This document shows, in pieces, positions 54,868-62,260 of a stretch of DNA of 64,000 nt (within the stretch, counting starts at the first letter, position 1; each line of letters begins with the position of its first letter). The notes under the pieces were generated by a model. It saw only the letters and a program-made list of their open reading frames with translations. It was not told where the DNA came from and did not search any database. The DNA comes from Pseudomonas sp. CCI4.2 (GTDB lineage Bacteria > Pseudomonadota > Gammaproteobacteria > Pseudomonadales > Pseudomonadaceae): positions 1,185,001 to 1,249,000 of the forward strand of contig NZ_CP133781.1 in the NCBI RefSeq assembly GCF_034350045.1. The letters run 5' to 3'. The translations under genes were made by a program, and so were the position numbers.

Positions 54868-55509
54868 TTAATTGCTGATCTCGCCCGAGAGTCGTGCGCG
54901 ATATTGCGCCAGCCGAATATCGAACTCCGCTAGCCATTGCGCGTCGACAAAGGCCTTGAGAATGCGCCGGACCTCATACGTGACGGGCGCGCTTGACCCC
55001 TTCAGACGATGCAAAAATCCCAGCTCAACCACTTTGCCGATATGCGTGTCGATCTGGTCGATGAGCTTTGCTTCATTGCTGCTATCGGGCAGGAATACCC
55101 TTACCAACTCGACGAGTTCGTCGCGGTTCAGGATCATTCGCGTCTCGCCACCACTGGCGTCGAATTCGGCCAGTTTTTTGCGTAACAGCGCCAGTAACAA
55201 GCTGACGGGAAAGGACAACGGACGCCGCGCAATCAGCCGCGGCACTTTGGAAGCGCCCTCTTCTTCAGACGGTTCAGCCCGGCTCTGTAGAAAAGCATAG
55301 CCTTCGGACTCATCCAGTGTCAGGTCCAGCCCAATAACGGCGACGTAATCGCGAACCCGCGCCTGCAAGCCGAGTAGCGCGACCCACACCCCCTCGTTCG
55401 CTTCCCGATAAATCACCCCTTTCAGGAGCGACACCACCAACGTCGAAAGGTCCGATTGTGCAGGCGGCGTTGCAACGTCAAGGTCAGATGGCTCGTCGTT
55501 CATGGTCAT
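54868..55509 (-). CDS. jetB: Wadjet type I kite subunit JetB
   Basis: A 213-residue DUF4194 protein, the MukE-like kite (winged-helix) subunit that links kleisin and SMC. Characteristic are LVVSLLKGVIYREANEGVWVALL, RVRDYVAVIGLDLTLDESEGYAFLQS and RRPLSFPVSLLLALLRKKLAEFD. The ATG at 55509 overlaps the jetA stop (ATGA); an ATG six bases later is equally possible, while an upstream ORF extension would run far into jetA. The position between jetA and jetC is the standard order. Confidence 0.9.
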   Translation of the reverse strand: MTMNDEPSDLDVATPPAQSDLSTLVVSLLKGVIYREANEGVWVALLGLQARVRDYVAVIGLDLTLDESEGYAFLQSRAEPSEEEGASKVPRLIARRPLSFPVSLLLALLRKKLAEFDASGGETRMILNRDELVELVRVFLPDSSNEAKLIDQIDTHIGKVVELGFLHRLKGSSAPVTYEVRRILKAFVDAQWLAEFDIRLAQYRARLSGEISN

Positions 55510-56957
55510 CTCACGAAAATAATGCGTGGCAGCAAAGCCTGTTTGTTCACGGACGTGCCATCGCTCGCCAGGGCCTCCCAATAAATCGTCTCAGGTGTGT
55601 TTTCATCAATGACGGTGTTGAATGATTCAGTACCGAGTTGCAGATAAGCGACGAGTTCCGCCAAGCCCTGTTCGATGGGCTGCAATTGGGTCAGTTCACG
55701 CAGGCTAATCTGCGTCCGGTCTTGCAGGGCATGCCGGATATGAGCCGCTAACTGCGCGCAATCAACTACTACTTGGGAATACAGCGCCCCGGCATCCAGA
55801 TCCTCGTCGCCTGCCATTAAGGCGATGTCGGCGAACACAGCGCTGAGGGCTGGCGTGTGCAGCGGACGCTCCATCGGCAAATCGAAGCTCGCCACCAGCT
55901 CGGCGATGTCCATGAAGTTCCCAGGCGGCGGGTTATCACGTACACCCAAGGTTTTCGCTTCGATACCGCGCAGAATGTCCATGATGCGTCGGTTCTCTAA
56001 CCAGACTTTATCGTCCAAAAAGCGCCGCAATTGATGGGACAACTGCGCGACCGTTCGCTGCGTATGCTCTCCCGCTTCCAACCAATCGTAATGCACCCGT
56101 CGCGTCCGGATGTCCGGTTTCAATTCAACAACAGGCGCCAATGCCAGCACTCGATCAAGCAGATCGGTGAGTTCTTCCTGACGACGGCTCGACATCAGGA
56201 ATGCCCAGAATGCTTTGAAACTGCGTCCTTGATCCGAGTCCGAAATGGCATCGCGTTGACCCATGATTTCTTCCAACAAAGCGCCTTTGGCCCCATCCCA
56301 CAACGCAATGCGCTCGCGCACGCGTCGATCCAGCAGACGGAAGTTATGCTCGACCTCACGGAAGTCAGACAACAACTCTCTGGCCAATTGGGTGAACTGC
56401 TGAAAGCGATCTTTTAGCGCAGTGCTGTCCAACAAGGGAACATCGCCAGCCAAAATTTGGACTATTTCTGCGTCGATATCGTCTCGACGTTTTTGCAACT
56501 CGGCGACACGTTTGGCGGGGTCAGCCTCGCTGCCTTCACTCATTTGCTTCAAGAGCTCAAACAAGGTGAGCAGGCGTGATTCGGTGCCTACGAAACTACG
56601 CTCGGTGAGCGACTCCAACCAAGTAATGGCTTTTTCCGTCGAAGGGGTTAAATCAAACTGCGGTTCGTCAGACCCTTGGCGGTAAAACTTACGCAACCAA
56701 CCCTTGTCGGGGCTGGCCCATTCATCCAGGTAAAAAAGCGCCGACTTTGGAAACGCATCGCCCCCCAACCGTCTGCGCAATACGTACAGCTCATCCTCCA
56801 AGGCCTCAGCCAGATCAGCAGCAGAGACAACCCGCACGTTCGTGACTACGAAGGCTTGGTACAGAAAGCTGGCCACCAGCGGCGCATGACCCGAACGCAA
56901 TAATCGCCAGGCGGGATGATGAGCGAGCATGGCTTCGAGAGTGGAGTAATCAATCAT
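55506..56957 (-). CDS. jetA: Wadjet type I kleisin subunit JetA
   Basis: A 483-residue DUF3375 protein, the MukF-like kleisin. It starts MIDYSTLEAMLAHHPAWRLLRSGHAPLVASFLYQAF, typical of the family, followed by a long helical middle (KRVAELQKRRDDIDAEIVQILAGD) and a C-terminal part ending PETIYWEALASDGTSVNKQALLPRIIFVR. It bridges the JetC heads. It is the first gene of the operon. The ATG at 56957 is preferred to a TTG ten codons upstream; both have weak ribosome sites. The operon promoter must lie in the AT-rich gap at 56958-57320. Confidence 0.92.
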   Translation of the reverse strand: MIDYSTLEAMLAHHPAWRLLRSGHAPLVASFLYQAFVVTNVRVVSAADLAEALEDELYVLRRRLGGDAFPKSALFYLDEWASPDKGWLRKFYRQGSDEPQFDLTPSTEKAITWLESLTERSFVGTESRLLTLFELLKQMSEGSEADPAKRVAELQKRRDDIDAEIVQILAGDVPLLDSTALKDRFQQFTQLARELLSDFREVEHNFRLLDRRVRERIALWDGAKGALLEEIMGQRDAISDSDQGRSFKAFWAFLMSSRRQEELTDLLDRVLALAPVVELKPDIRTRRVHYDWLEAGEHTQRTVAQLSHQLRRFLDDKVWLENRRIMDILRGIEAKTLGVRDNPPPGNFMDIAELVASFDLPMERPLHTPALSAVFADIALMAGDEDLDAGALYSQVVVDCAQLAAHIRHALQDRTQISLRELTQLQPIEQGLAELVAYLQLGTESFNTVIDENTPETIYWEALASDGTSVNKQALLPRIIFVR

Positions 56958-57162
56958 TGATTGTTTTCTAGACCGGGCCGGGAACAAGAAACAATGTAGC
57001 CGCGCGGCATTTTTTTCCAGCGCTGAATTGATTCACTATTCATTCGGATAGTTATCGAGTAGTGCCCAAAGCCGTGGAATCTGAGGCAGTGAGAGGACAC
57101 TCGACATTACCCAATAGCGCGCCTGAGGAGACTGGGCGTATATTCGCGCCCGCAACCCCGAA

Positions 57163-57195
57163 CTTACAATTAATTTACAATTAACTTACAATTCT
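57163..57195. repeat. Three 11-bp tandem repeats (iterons)
   Basis: Consecutive copies CTTACAATTAA, TTTACAATTAA and CTTACAATTCT. The period is one helical turn. They lie between the divergent jetABCD operon and the sulfotransferase gene, in the gap that holds both promoters. The rest of the 363-base gap is AT-rich without a coding frame. Confidence 0.85.
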
Positions 57196-57208
57196 TGACA
57201 CAAAATTC

Positions 57209-57237
57209 ACATTAACCAATCGACTGTTTTTTAATGT
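57209..57237. promoter_or_regulatory. Inverted repeat near the sulfotransferase promoter region
   Basis: ACATTAA (57209-57215) and TTAATGT (57231-57237) are perfect seven-base arms 15 bases apart, 84 bases before the sulfotransferase ATG. It could be an operator or part of the 5' leader. Confidence 0.4.
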
Positions 57238-57320
57238 AAATAGTGTGAAAATATTGTGGGATTAAATATTCGCAGCTGTATCCTGAGTCACTGATTATCA
57301 AAAAGTTATAGGCTGCCATA

Positions 57321-58016
57321 ATGACCAGGTTGTTTTGGAAGTTAATTCCAAAGGTGCAGCGAGAACTCTTGCTTGAGCGACTTTCGATAGTTGACCGGCA
57401 GGTTGTGGACAAAGCGCTGTCTGGGAGAATTCGATTTCCTAAGGTCTTCGACGAGCTTAAGTGCGTATTTATCCACGTCCCAAAATGCGCGGGTAGCAGT
57501 GTCGCCATGTCGCTTTTTGGCGACACCCCAACCGGCCATCTGCCGCTGTATTGGTATGAGAAAGAATTCGCTGAACGTTACGCACACTATTTCAAATTTG
57601 GCTTCGTGCGTGACCCACTGCAACGCGCGTGGTCGGCGTACAGCTACTTGCTAACCAATACTCAACGGCGTGATAAAGCCGCCAACGAGCTCGTCAATAA
57701 GTACCCTAGTTTCGACGCGTTTATCGACAATTGGCTGCACCCGGAAAACATCACCAAACAGATACATTTTGTACCGCAACATTGTTTTCTGGAAAATTCG
57801 ATGGGTTCCATAGACGTCGATTTCATTGGGCGGCAAGAAAGCCTTATTCCCGACTTCCTGGCACTGTGTGAACATCTGAATGTCAAAGCCGAACTCCAAC
57901 ACATCAACCGTACCTCGCGAGATGGCGACGAGAACCGCGACTTCTGCTCCGCTGCAACCCGACGCAAAGTGCGCGAGGTATACGCCCGTGATTACGAACT
58001 CTTCGCCTATGACTAA
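57321..58016 (+). CDS. Sulfotransferase family protein (PAPS-dependent)
   Basis: A 231-residue sulfotransferase of the Sulfotransfer_2-like type. The 5'-phosphosulfate loop is HVPKCAGSSVAM (~52-63) and the 3'-phosphate site is KFGFVRDPLQRAWSAYSYL (~92-110), both well conserved. It should move sulfate from PAPS to a carbohydrate or other acceptor. It has no signal peptide or membrane helix, so it acts in the cytoplasm. Its stop overlaps the APS kinase start by eight bases, so the pair is coupled. No glycan or lipid synthesis genes are next to it, so the acceptor is unknown. The DNA upstream is unusually AT-rich, suggesting acquisition. Confidence 0.85.
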   Translation: MTRLFWKLIPKVQRELLLERLSIVDRQVVDKALSGRIRFPKVFDELKCVFIHVPKCAGSSVAMSLFGDTPTGHLPLYWYEKEFAERYAHYFKFGFVRDPLQRAWSAYSYLLTNTQRRDKAANELVNKYPSFDAFIDNWLHPENITKQIHFVPQHCFLENSMGSIDVDFIGRQESLIPDFLALCEHLNVKAELQHINRTSRDGDENRDFCSAATRRKVREVYARDYELFAYD

Positions 58017-58605
58017 TGTGCGGCCCCTGATCATTGCGCCGAAGTTGGCGGTCGGACAAGCGTTGCGTGCAGGCATGAAGCAACAGCGCGCATGTTGCGT
58101 CTGGTTTACCGGTTTGTCGGGTGCTGGAAAATCCACACTGGGTAACCAACTGGATCAAGCCCTGCAATCTCGAGGCATGCACAGTTACCTGTTGGATGGT
58201 GATCGGCTCCGTCTAGGCCTTTGCCAAGATTTGGGCATGACTGACGCTGATCGCCATGAAAACGTGCGGCGCATTGCTGAAGTGGCCAAACTCATGGTCG
58301 ACGCGGGGTTAATTGTTATCGTCTCGGCCATCTCGCCCTTTCGTGCGGATCGTGACGCCAGTCGAGATTCGTTCGCCGAAGATGAGTTCTTTGAAGTTCA
58401 CGTCAACACTCCGCTTTCGGAATGTGTCCGCCGTGATGCAAAAGGTCTGTATCGAGCCGTGAAAGAAGGACGAATTACCAACTTCACCGGCATCGACAGT
58501 CCATACGAAGCGCCCCTGACACCCGAGTTTGTGATTGATACCAGCTTGAGTGACTGTGAGGCGTTTATTGAGAAGTTGGTCAGGCAGTTGCGTGGCGGTT
58601 TTTAG
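58009..58605 (+). CDS. cysC: Adenylyl-sulfate (APS) kinase
   Basis: A 198-residue kinase. The P-loop is GLSGAGKST (~38-46), followed by LLDGDRLRLGLCQDLGM, DRHENVRRIAEVAKL (APS site) and VIVSAISPFRADRDASRD. It makes PAPS from APS and ATP. In pseudomonads assimilation usually uses a CysN-CysC fusion, so a free copy overlapping a sulfotransferase is likely a dedicated PAPS supplier. The ATG at 58009 lies inside the last codons of the sulfotransferase; longer starts run through that gene. It ends with a REP element downstream. Confidence 0.93.
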   Translation: MTNVRPLIIAPKLAVGQALRAGMKQQRACCVWFTGLSGAGKSTLGNQLDQALQSRGMHSYLLDGDRLRLGLCQDLGMTDADRHENVRRIAEVAKLMVDAGLIVIVSAISPFRADRDASRDSFAEDEFFEVHVNTPLSECVRRDAKGLYRAVKEGRITNFTGIDSPYEAPLTPEFVIDTSLSDCEAFIEKLVRQLRGGF

Positions 58606-58615
58606 AAGCTTAAAC

Positions 58616-58693
58616 CTGAAAGTGCCAACGGGTTGGCGAAGCGATGTAACTGATACATCGCATTAAGCCTTCGCCAACCAGTTGGCTCTTCAG
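58616..58693. repeat. REP-type inverted repeat
   Basis: Arms CTGAAAGTGCCAACGGGTTG and CCAACCAGTTGGCTCTTCAG, with inner GGCGAAG/CTTCGCC, form a long stem around a loop. It separates the convergent cysC and dehydratase genes. Confidence 0.8.
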
Positions 58694-58706
58694 GGATGGC
58701 GTTAAC

Positions 58707-59663
58707 TCACATCCCGCCCAACACCCGCCCAAACATTTCACGGTCAATATTTGCCCCGCTCAATATCACTGCGACCTTGTGCCCCCTCTGCTGACCGCGC
58801 TCTTTCACCAACGCCGCCAACCCCGCCGCGCCGGCGCCTTCTGCGGTGTTATGCGTGTCTTCGTGAAAGATACGGATGGCGCTGGCGATGTCGTGCTCGC
58901 TGACACGGACGATCCGCGCCGCGCCGTTGCGGATGATTTCGAACGCTTCTGGCAGGGGAATGCGGCAAGCCATCCCGTCGGCGAAGGTGTTGGCGGTTTC
59001 GGTGGTGATTATTTTGCCTTGCTCGACGCTTTGGGCATAGGCGTCGGCGTGTTCGGAGACGACCCCGACGATCTCGGTTTTCAAGCCCAGTAGATCACGG
59101 GTCTGAATCAGCCCACAAATACCTGAACCCATGCCGATGGGCACGTAGACAGTTTTCAGGTCTGGCACCGCCTCGAGCAATTCCAAGGCGTAGGTTGCGA
59201 CGCCGAGGATCAAATCCGGGTGGAACGCCGGGACGCTTTCATAGCCGTGTTGTTCAGCTTGGCGGGCCGCTTCGGTGCGGGCTTCGTCGAAGTCTTGGCC
59301 GTATTCAATCAGTTGGGCGCCCATTGCACGCATGGCGGCGTTTTTTTCCTGGGAGTTGCCAAGGGGCACGACGACGATGATGGGCAGTCCTGCATTTCGT
59401 GCGGCTGTTGCCAGGCTTTGTCCATGATTGCCCCGCGTGGCCGTCACCAGCCCGGTCACGTTTGGTTTGCGCTTGAGCAAACCCTGAACGTAGAGCAGAC
59501 CGCCGCGTACTTTGAAAGCGCCGGTCGGTGCGTGGTTTTCGTGTTTGACCCACACCTCGCAACCCAACCGTTCGGCCAAGCGTGGCCAGGCGTACTGCGC
59601 AGTTGCTGGAATCAAGGGGCGGATGGTGTGTGTAGCGTGGCGCAACGCGATCAGGTCAAACAT
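58707..59663 (-). CDS. Threonine dehydratase-like PLP enzyme
   Basis: A 318-residue fold type II PLP enzyme. The PLP lysine is in NHAPTGAFKVRGG (Lys52 or near), the phosphate loop GMGSGICG (~175-182) and TRGNHGQSLA lie in place. It lacks the C-terminal ACT domain of biosynthetic IlvA. It could be a catabolic threonine/serine dehydratase or threo-3-hydroxyaspartate dehydratase. It is divergent from a MocR-type regulator 99 bases away, which probably controls it. Confidence 0.83.
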   Translation of the reverse strand: MFDLIALRHATHTIRPLIPATAQYAWPRLAERLGCEVWVKHENHAPTGAFKVRGGLLYVQGLLKRKPNVTGLVTATRGNHGQSLATAARNAGLPIIVVVPLGNSQEKNAAMRAMGAQLIEYGQDFDEARTEAARQAEQHGYESVPAFHPDLILGVATYALELLEAVPDLKTVYVPIGMGSGICGLIQTRDLLGLKTEIVGVVSEHADAYAQSVEQGKIITTETANTFADGMACRIPLPEAFEIIRNGAARIVRVSEHDIASAIRIFHEDTHNTAEGAGAAGLAALVKERGQQRGHKVAVILSGANIDREMFGRVLGGM

Positions 59664-59762
59664 AAAGCACCGTGCTCTTAGGTAAGTGTTGGGCGGGTTT
59701 GACCTGATCTTAGGCGCAGAGCATTGTATGGGTTAAATCTTATATTGCATGAGCAACAATAA

Positions 59763-61118
59763 ATGTGGACGCCGACGCTAACGGATTCAGGCCAGCCAAA
59801 ATACTTGGCGTTGGTAGAGGCCATTACCCAAGCCATTGAAAGCGGCGAGCTTAAAGTGGGTGAGCGACTGCCACCGCAACGACGTCTGGCGTGGAATTTA
59901 GGATTGAACCCGAGCACGACGATGCAAGCCTATCGCGAGGCGGCGCGCAGGCATTTGGTCTCGGGGGAAGTTGGACGAGGCACCTATGTGCTGGCAGGGA
60001 GCAAGGAAGCGACGCTGTTCCGCCTCAAACAACCCGCTGAGCGCTCGGCCGTCATTGATCTATCGACCAATGTGCCGGTAACCCACGAAAACAGCGCAGA
60101 CGAAGTGGCCGCCCTCTCCGCGCTGATCAACGGCGGACACGCGCAGCGCTTACAAAACTACCTGAGTGCGGATGACTTGGCCTTCGGTAGAGCTCAAGGC
60201 GCGGCCTGGCTAAACCTTCGCGGCCTGAACCTGCCGCCAGAACACCTCATGCTTTGCAACGGAGCCCAACATGGATTGTTCATGGCGTTATTGTCGCTCT
60301 GTCAGCCTGGCGATCCGGTACTAGTGGAAGCATTCACGGCACCGGGAATCAAGGCGGCGGGTCGACAATTGCGTTTGCCATTGCACGGCATTGCCCTTGA
60401 CCGCCAAGGCATCATTGCGGACGAGCTTGATCGAATGGCGCGTGCAACCGGTGCAAAAGTCGTCGTGCTGACGCCCATTCTGCAGAACCCGACATCGACC
60501 ATTATGTCGCCACAACGCCAATTGGAAATCGCCGAGGTCGCTCGCCAGCATGATCTGTTGATCATTGAAGACGATGTGTACGGCGCATTGACCACCACGC
60601 CGCCGCTGACCCGACTGCTGGGCAACCGCGGTTTGCTAGTCACCAGCCTGTCAAAAACAGTAGCACCGGGTTTGCGTGTTGGCTGGATCGCTGCTGACCC
60701 GACGTTGCTCGAATTAATCGATCCCCACGCCCAGGCAACGCATTGGGGCGTTTCACCGTTGTGTCTGGCCATCGCCAGTCAGTGGATAAGTGACGGCACC
60801 GCGCTGCGCCGATTGGCGTGGCAGACCGAAGAAACCACTCAGCGTTGGCGCTTGGCGAAGAAGATTCTCGGGGCCGCGTTGTACCAGCAGGAAATCCCTT
60901 CACCCCACGCGTGGATCACCAGCGACATGCCGTCGATGGCGCTGACTCAGGCCTGCCGCTCTGATCTCGTCGACGTGGTGCCAGCGGAGGTGTTCGCGGT
61001 CAAGCAAAACGACGTCCACGCGATACGCATCAGCTTGTGTGCGGCAGGGGATCGGGCGCAGTTAAAAATCGCACTTGAGCGGGTCGCGACAATCATCGCC
61101 AAACAGCCCGCTCAATAA
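59763..61118 (+). CDS. MocR/PdxR-type regulator (GntR helix-turn-helix plus aminotransferase domain)
   Basis: A 451-residue fusion. The first ~75 residues are a GntR-type winged helix (GELKVGERLPPQRRLAWNLGLNPSTTMQAYREAARRHLV). The rest is a fold type I aminotransferase-like domain with PLP lysine in TSLSKTVAPGLRVGW. Such regulators sense PLP or an amino-acid adduct. It is divergent from the dehydratase gene, its likely target. Its stop overlaps the 3' end of the convergent LysR gene by seven bases. The ATG at 59763 lies close to an AT-rich promoter region. Confidence 0.88.
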   Translation: MWTPTLTDSGQPKYLALVEAITQAIESGELKVGERLPPQRRLAWNLGLNPSTTMQAYREAARRHLVSGEVGRGTYVLAGSKEATLFRLKQPAERSAVIDLSTNVPVTHENSADEVAALSALINGGHAQRLQNYLSADDLAFGRAQGAAWLNLRGLNLPPEHLMLCNGAQHGLFMALLSLCQPGDPVLVEAFTAPGIKAAGRQLRLPLHGIALDRQGIIADELDRMARATGAKVVVLTPILQNPTSTIMSPQRQLEIAEVARQHDLLIIEDDVYGALTTTPPLTRLLGNRGLLVTSLSKTVAPGLRVGWIAADPTLLELIDPHAQATHWGVSPLCLAIASQWISDGTALRRLAWQTEETTQRWRLAKKILGAALYQQEIPSPHAWITSDMPSMALTQACRSDLVDVVPAEVFAVKQNDVHAIRISLCAAGDRAQLKIALERVATIIAKQPAQ

Positions 61119-62050
61119 ACCGTGTGGGTCATCAAGTCGCCCTCATGCGCGGCCAAAAACAGCGGCACAGATTCGCGCAAATATTCGACCCAGGTTTTGA
61201 TTTTCGCATCCAGAAACTGCCGTGACGGGTAGACCGCGTAGAGGTTGGTCTCCTGCAACCGATACCTAGGCAGGATTCGAACCAGCGTTCCGTTGCGTAG
61301 CCCATCAATGGCCGAAGAGACCGGCTGAACGCCTATGCCCATGCCACTTTGGATGGCCACTGTCATGGCGTCGGCGGTGTTCACGTGGAATGGGAATCGG
61401 GAAAGAATCACCGTTTCTTCACCGTCCGGGCCGTCGAAAATCAGCTTTTCTTGAGGAATCGCTGCGTTAACAATGCGCAGGCAATCGTGCTCAAGCAACT
61501 CGGCAGGCGTGCTTGGTTGACCGTGTTTTTCAATGTAGCCGGGCGATGCGCAAAGGATGTTGTAGGTAATGCCGAGCCGTTGCGAGATGAACCCGGAATC
61601 CGGCAGGTCGCTGGCGATCAGTATCGACACGTCATAGCCTTCCTCCAGCAAATCCGGGAGCTTGTTGGAGAGGGTCAGGTCGAAGGTGACTTCCGGATGG
61701 GTCTCACGGTAACGCGCGATAGCAGCGATTACGTAGTGCGTACCAATGCCAGACATCGCATGTACTTTCAGATTACCGGCCGGTTTGGCTTGGGCGACAC
61801 TGGCTTCGGTTTCAGCGTCAAGAATGTCTTCGAGGATACGCTCGCAACGTGCCAGATATCGTTTACCGGCTTCGGTCAGCGCGATACGTCGTGTGGTTCG
61901 GTTGAGCAGTCGGGTGTGAAGGTGAGCTTCTAATTGGGAAACGGCCTTGGAGATATTGGCCGTTGTTTTGTCCATAAGCTCAGCTGCAGCAGTGAAACTT
62001 CCTGTCTGGGCAACCAGACTGAAAGCACGCATATTTTGAAAGGTGTCCAT
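61112..62050 (-). CDS. LysR-family transcriptional regulator
   Basis: A 312-residue regulator. The N-terminal helix-turn-helix is FSLVAQTGSFTAAAELMDKTTANISKAVSQLEAHLHTRLLNRTTRRIALTEAG and a periplasmic-binding-like effector domain follows from residue ~90. The start at 62050 (MDTFQNMRAF) is the typical LysR start; the in-frame ATG at 62107 adds 19 unlikely residues. Its target is not evident: the upstream neighbour is a REP element, not a divergent gene. It is tail to tail with the MocR gene. Confidence 0.9.
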   Translation of the reverse strand: MDTFQNMRAFSLVAQTGSFTAAAELMDKTTANISKAVSQLEAHLHTRLLNRTTRRIALTEAGKRYLARCERILEDILDAETEASVAQAKPAGNLKVHAMSGIGTHYVIAAIARYRETHPEVTFDLTLSNKLPDLLEEGYDVSILIASDLPDSGFISQRLGITYNILCASPGYIEKHGQPSTPAELLEHDCLRIVNAAIPQEKLIFDGPDGEETVILSRFPFHVNTADAMTVAIQSGMGIGVQPVSSAIDGLRNGTLVRILPRYRLQETNLYAVYPSRQFLDAKIKTWVEYLRESVPLFLAAHEGDLMTHTVY

Positions 62051-62158
62051 CGGATTCCCGTAAGTCGAACGCGGGAAAATGTTACCTGATGAGACAACTT
62101 TTGACACTGATACCTAAGGCGTAGCACTTGGAGTCTGTGGACGGGCCCGCCCCAATCC

Positions 62159-62243
62159 GTGGGAGCGAATTTATTCGCGAAGGCGTCGGCACATTCAACT
62201 CCGTGGTGCCTGATAAGCCGTATTCGCGAGTAAATTCGCACAC
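62159..62243. repeat. REP-type inverted repeat
   Basis: Arms GTGGGAGCGAATTTATTCGC and CGAGTAAATTCGCACAC with inner GCGAA/TTCGC around a spacer. It lies between the LysR gene and the DUF945 gene. Confidence 0.75.
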
Positions 62244-62260
62244 AGTACTTGCGTTGCCGG

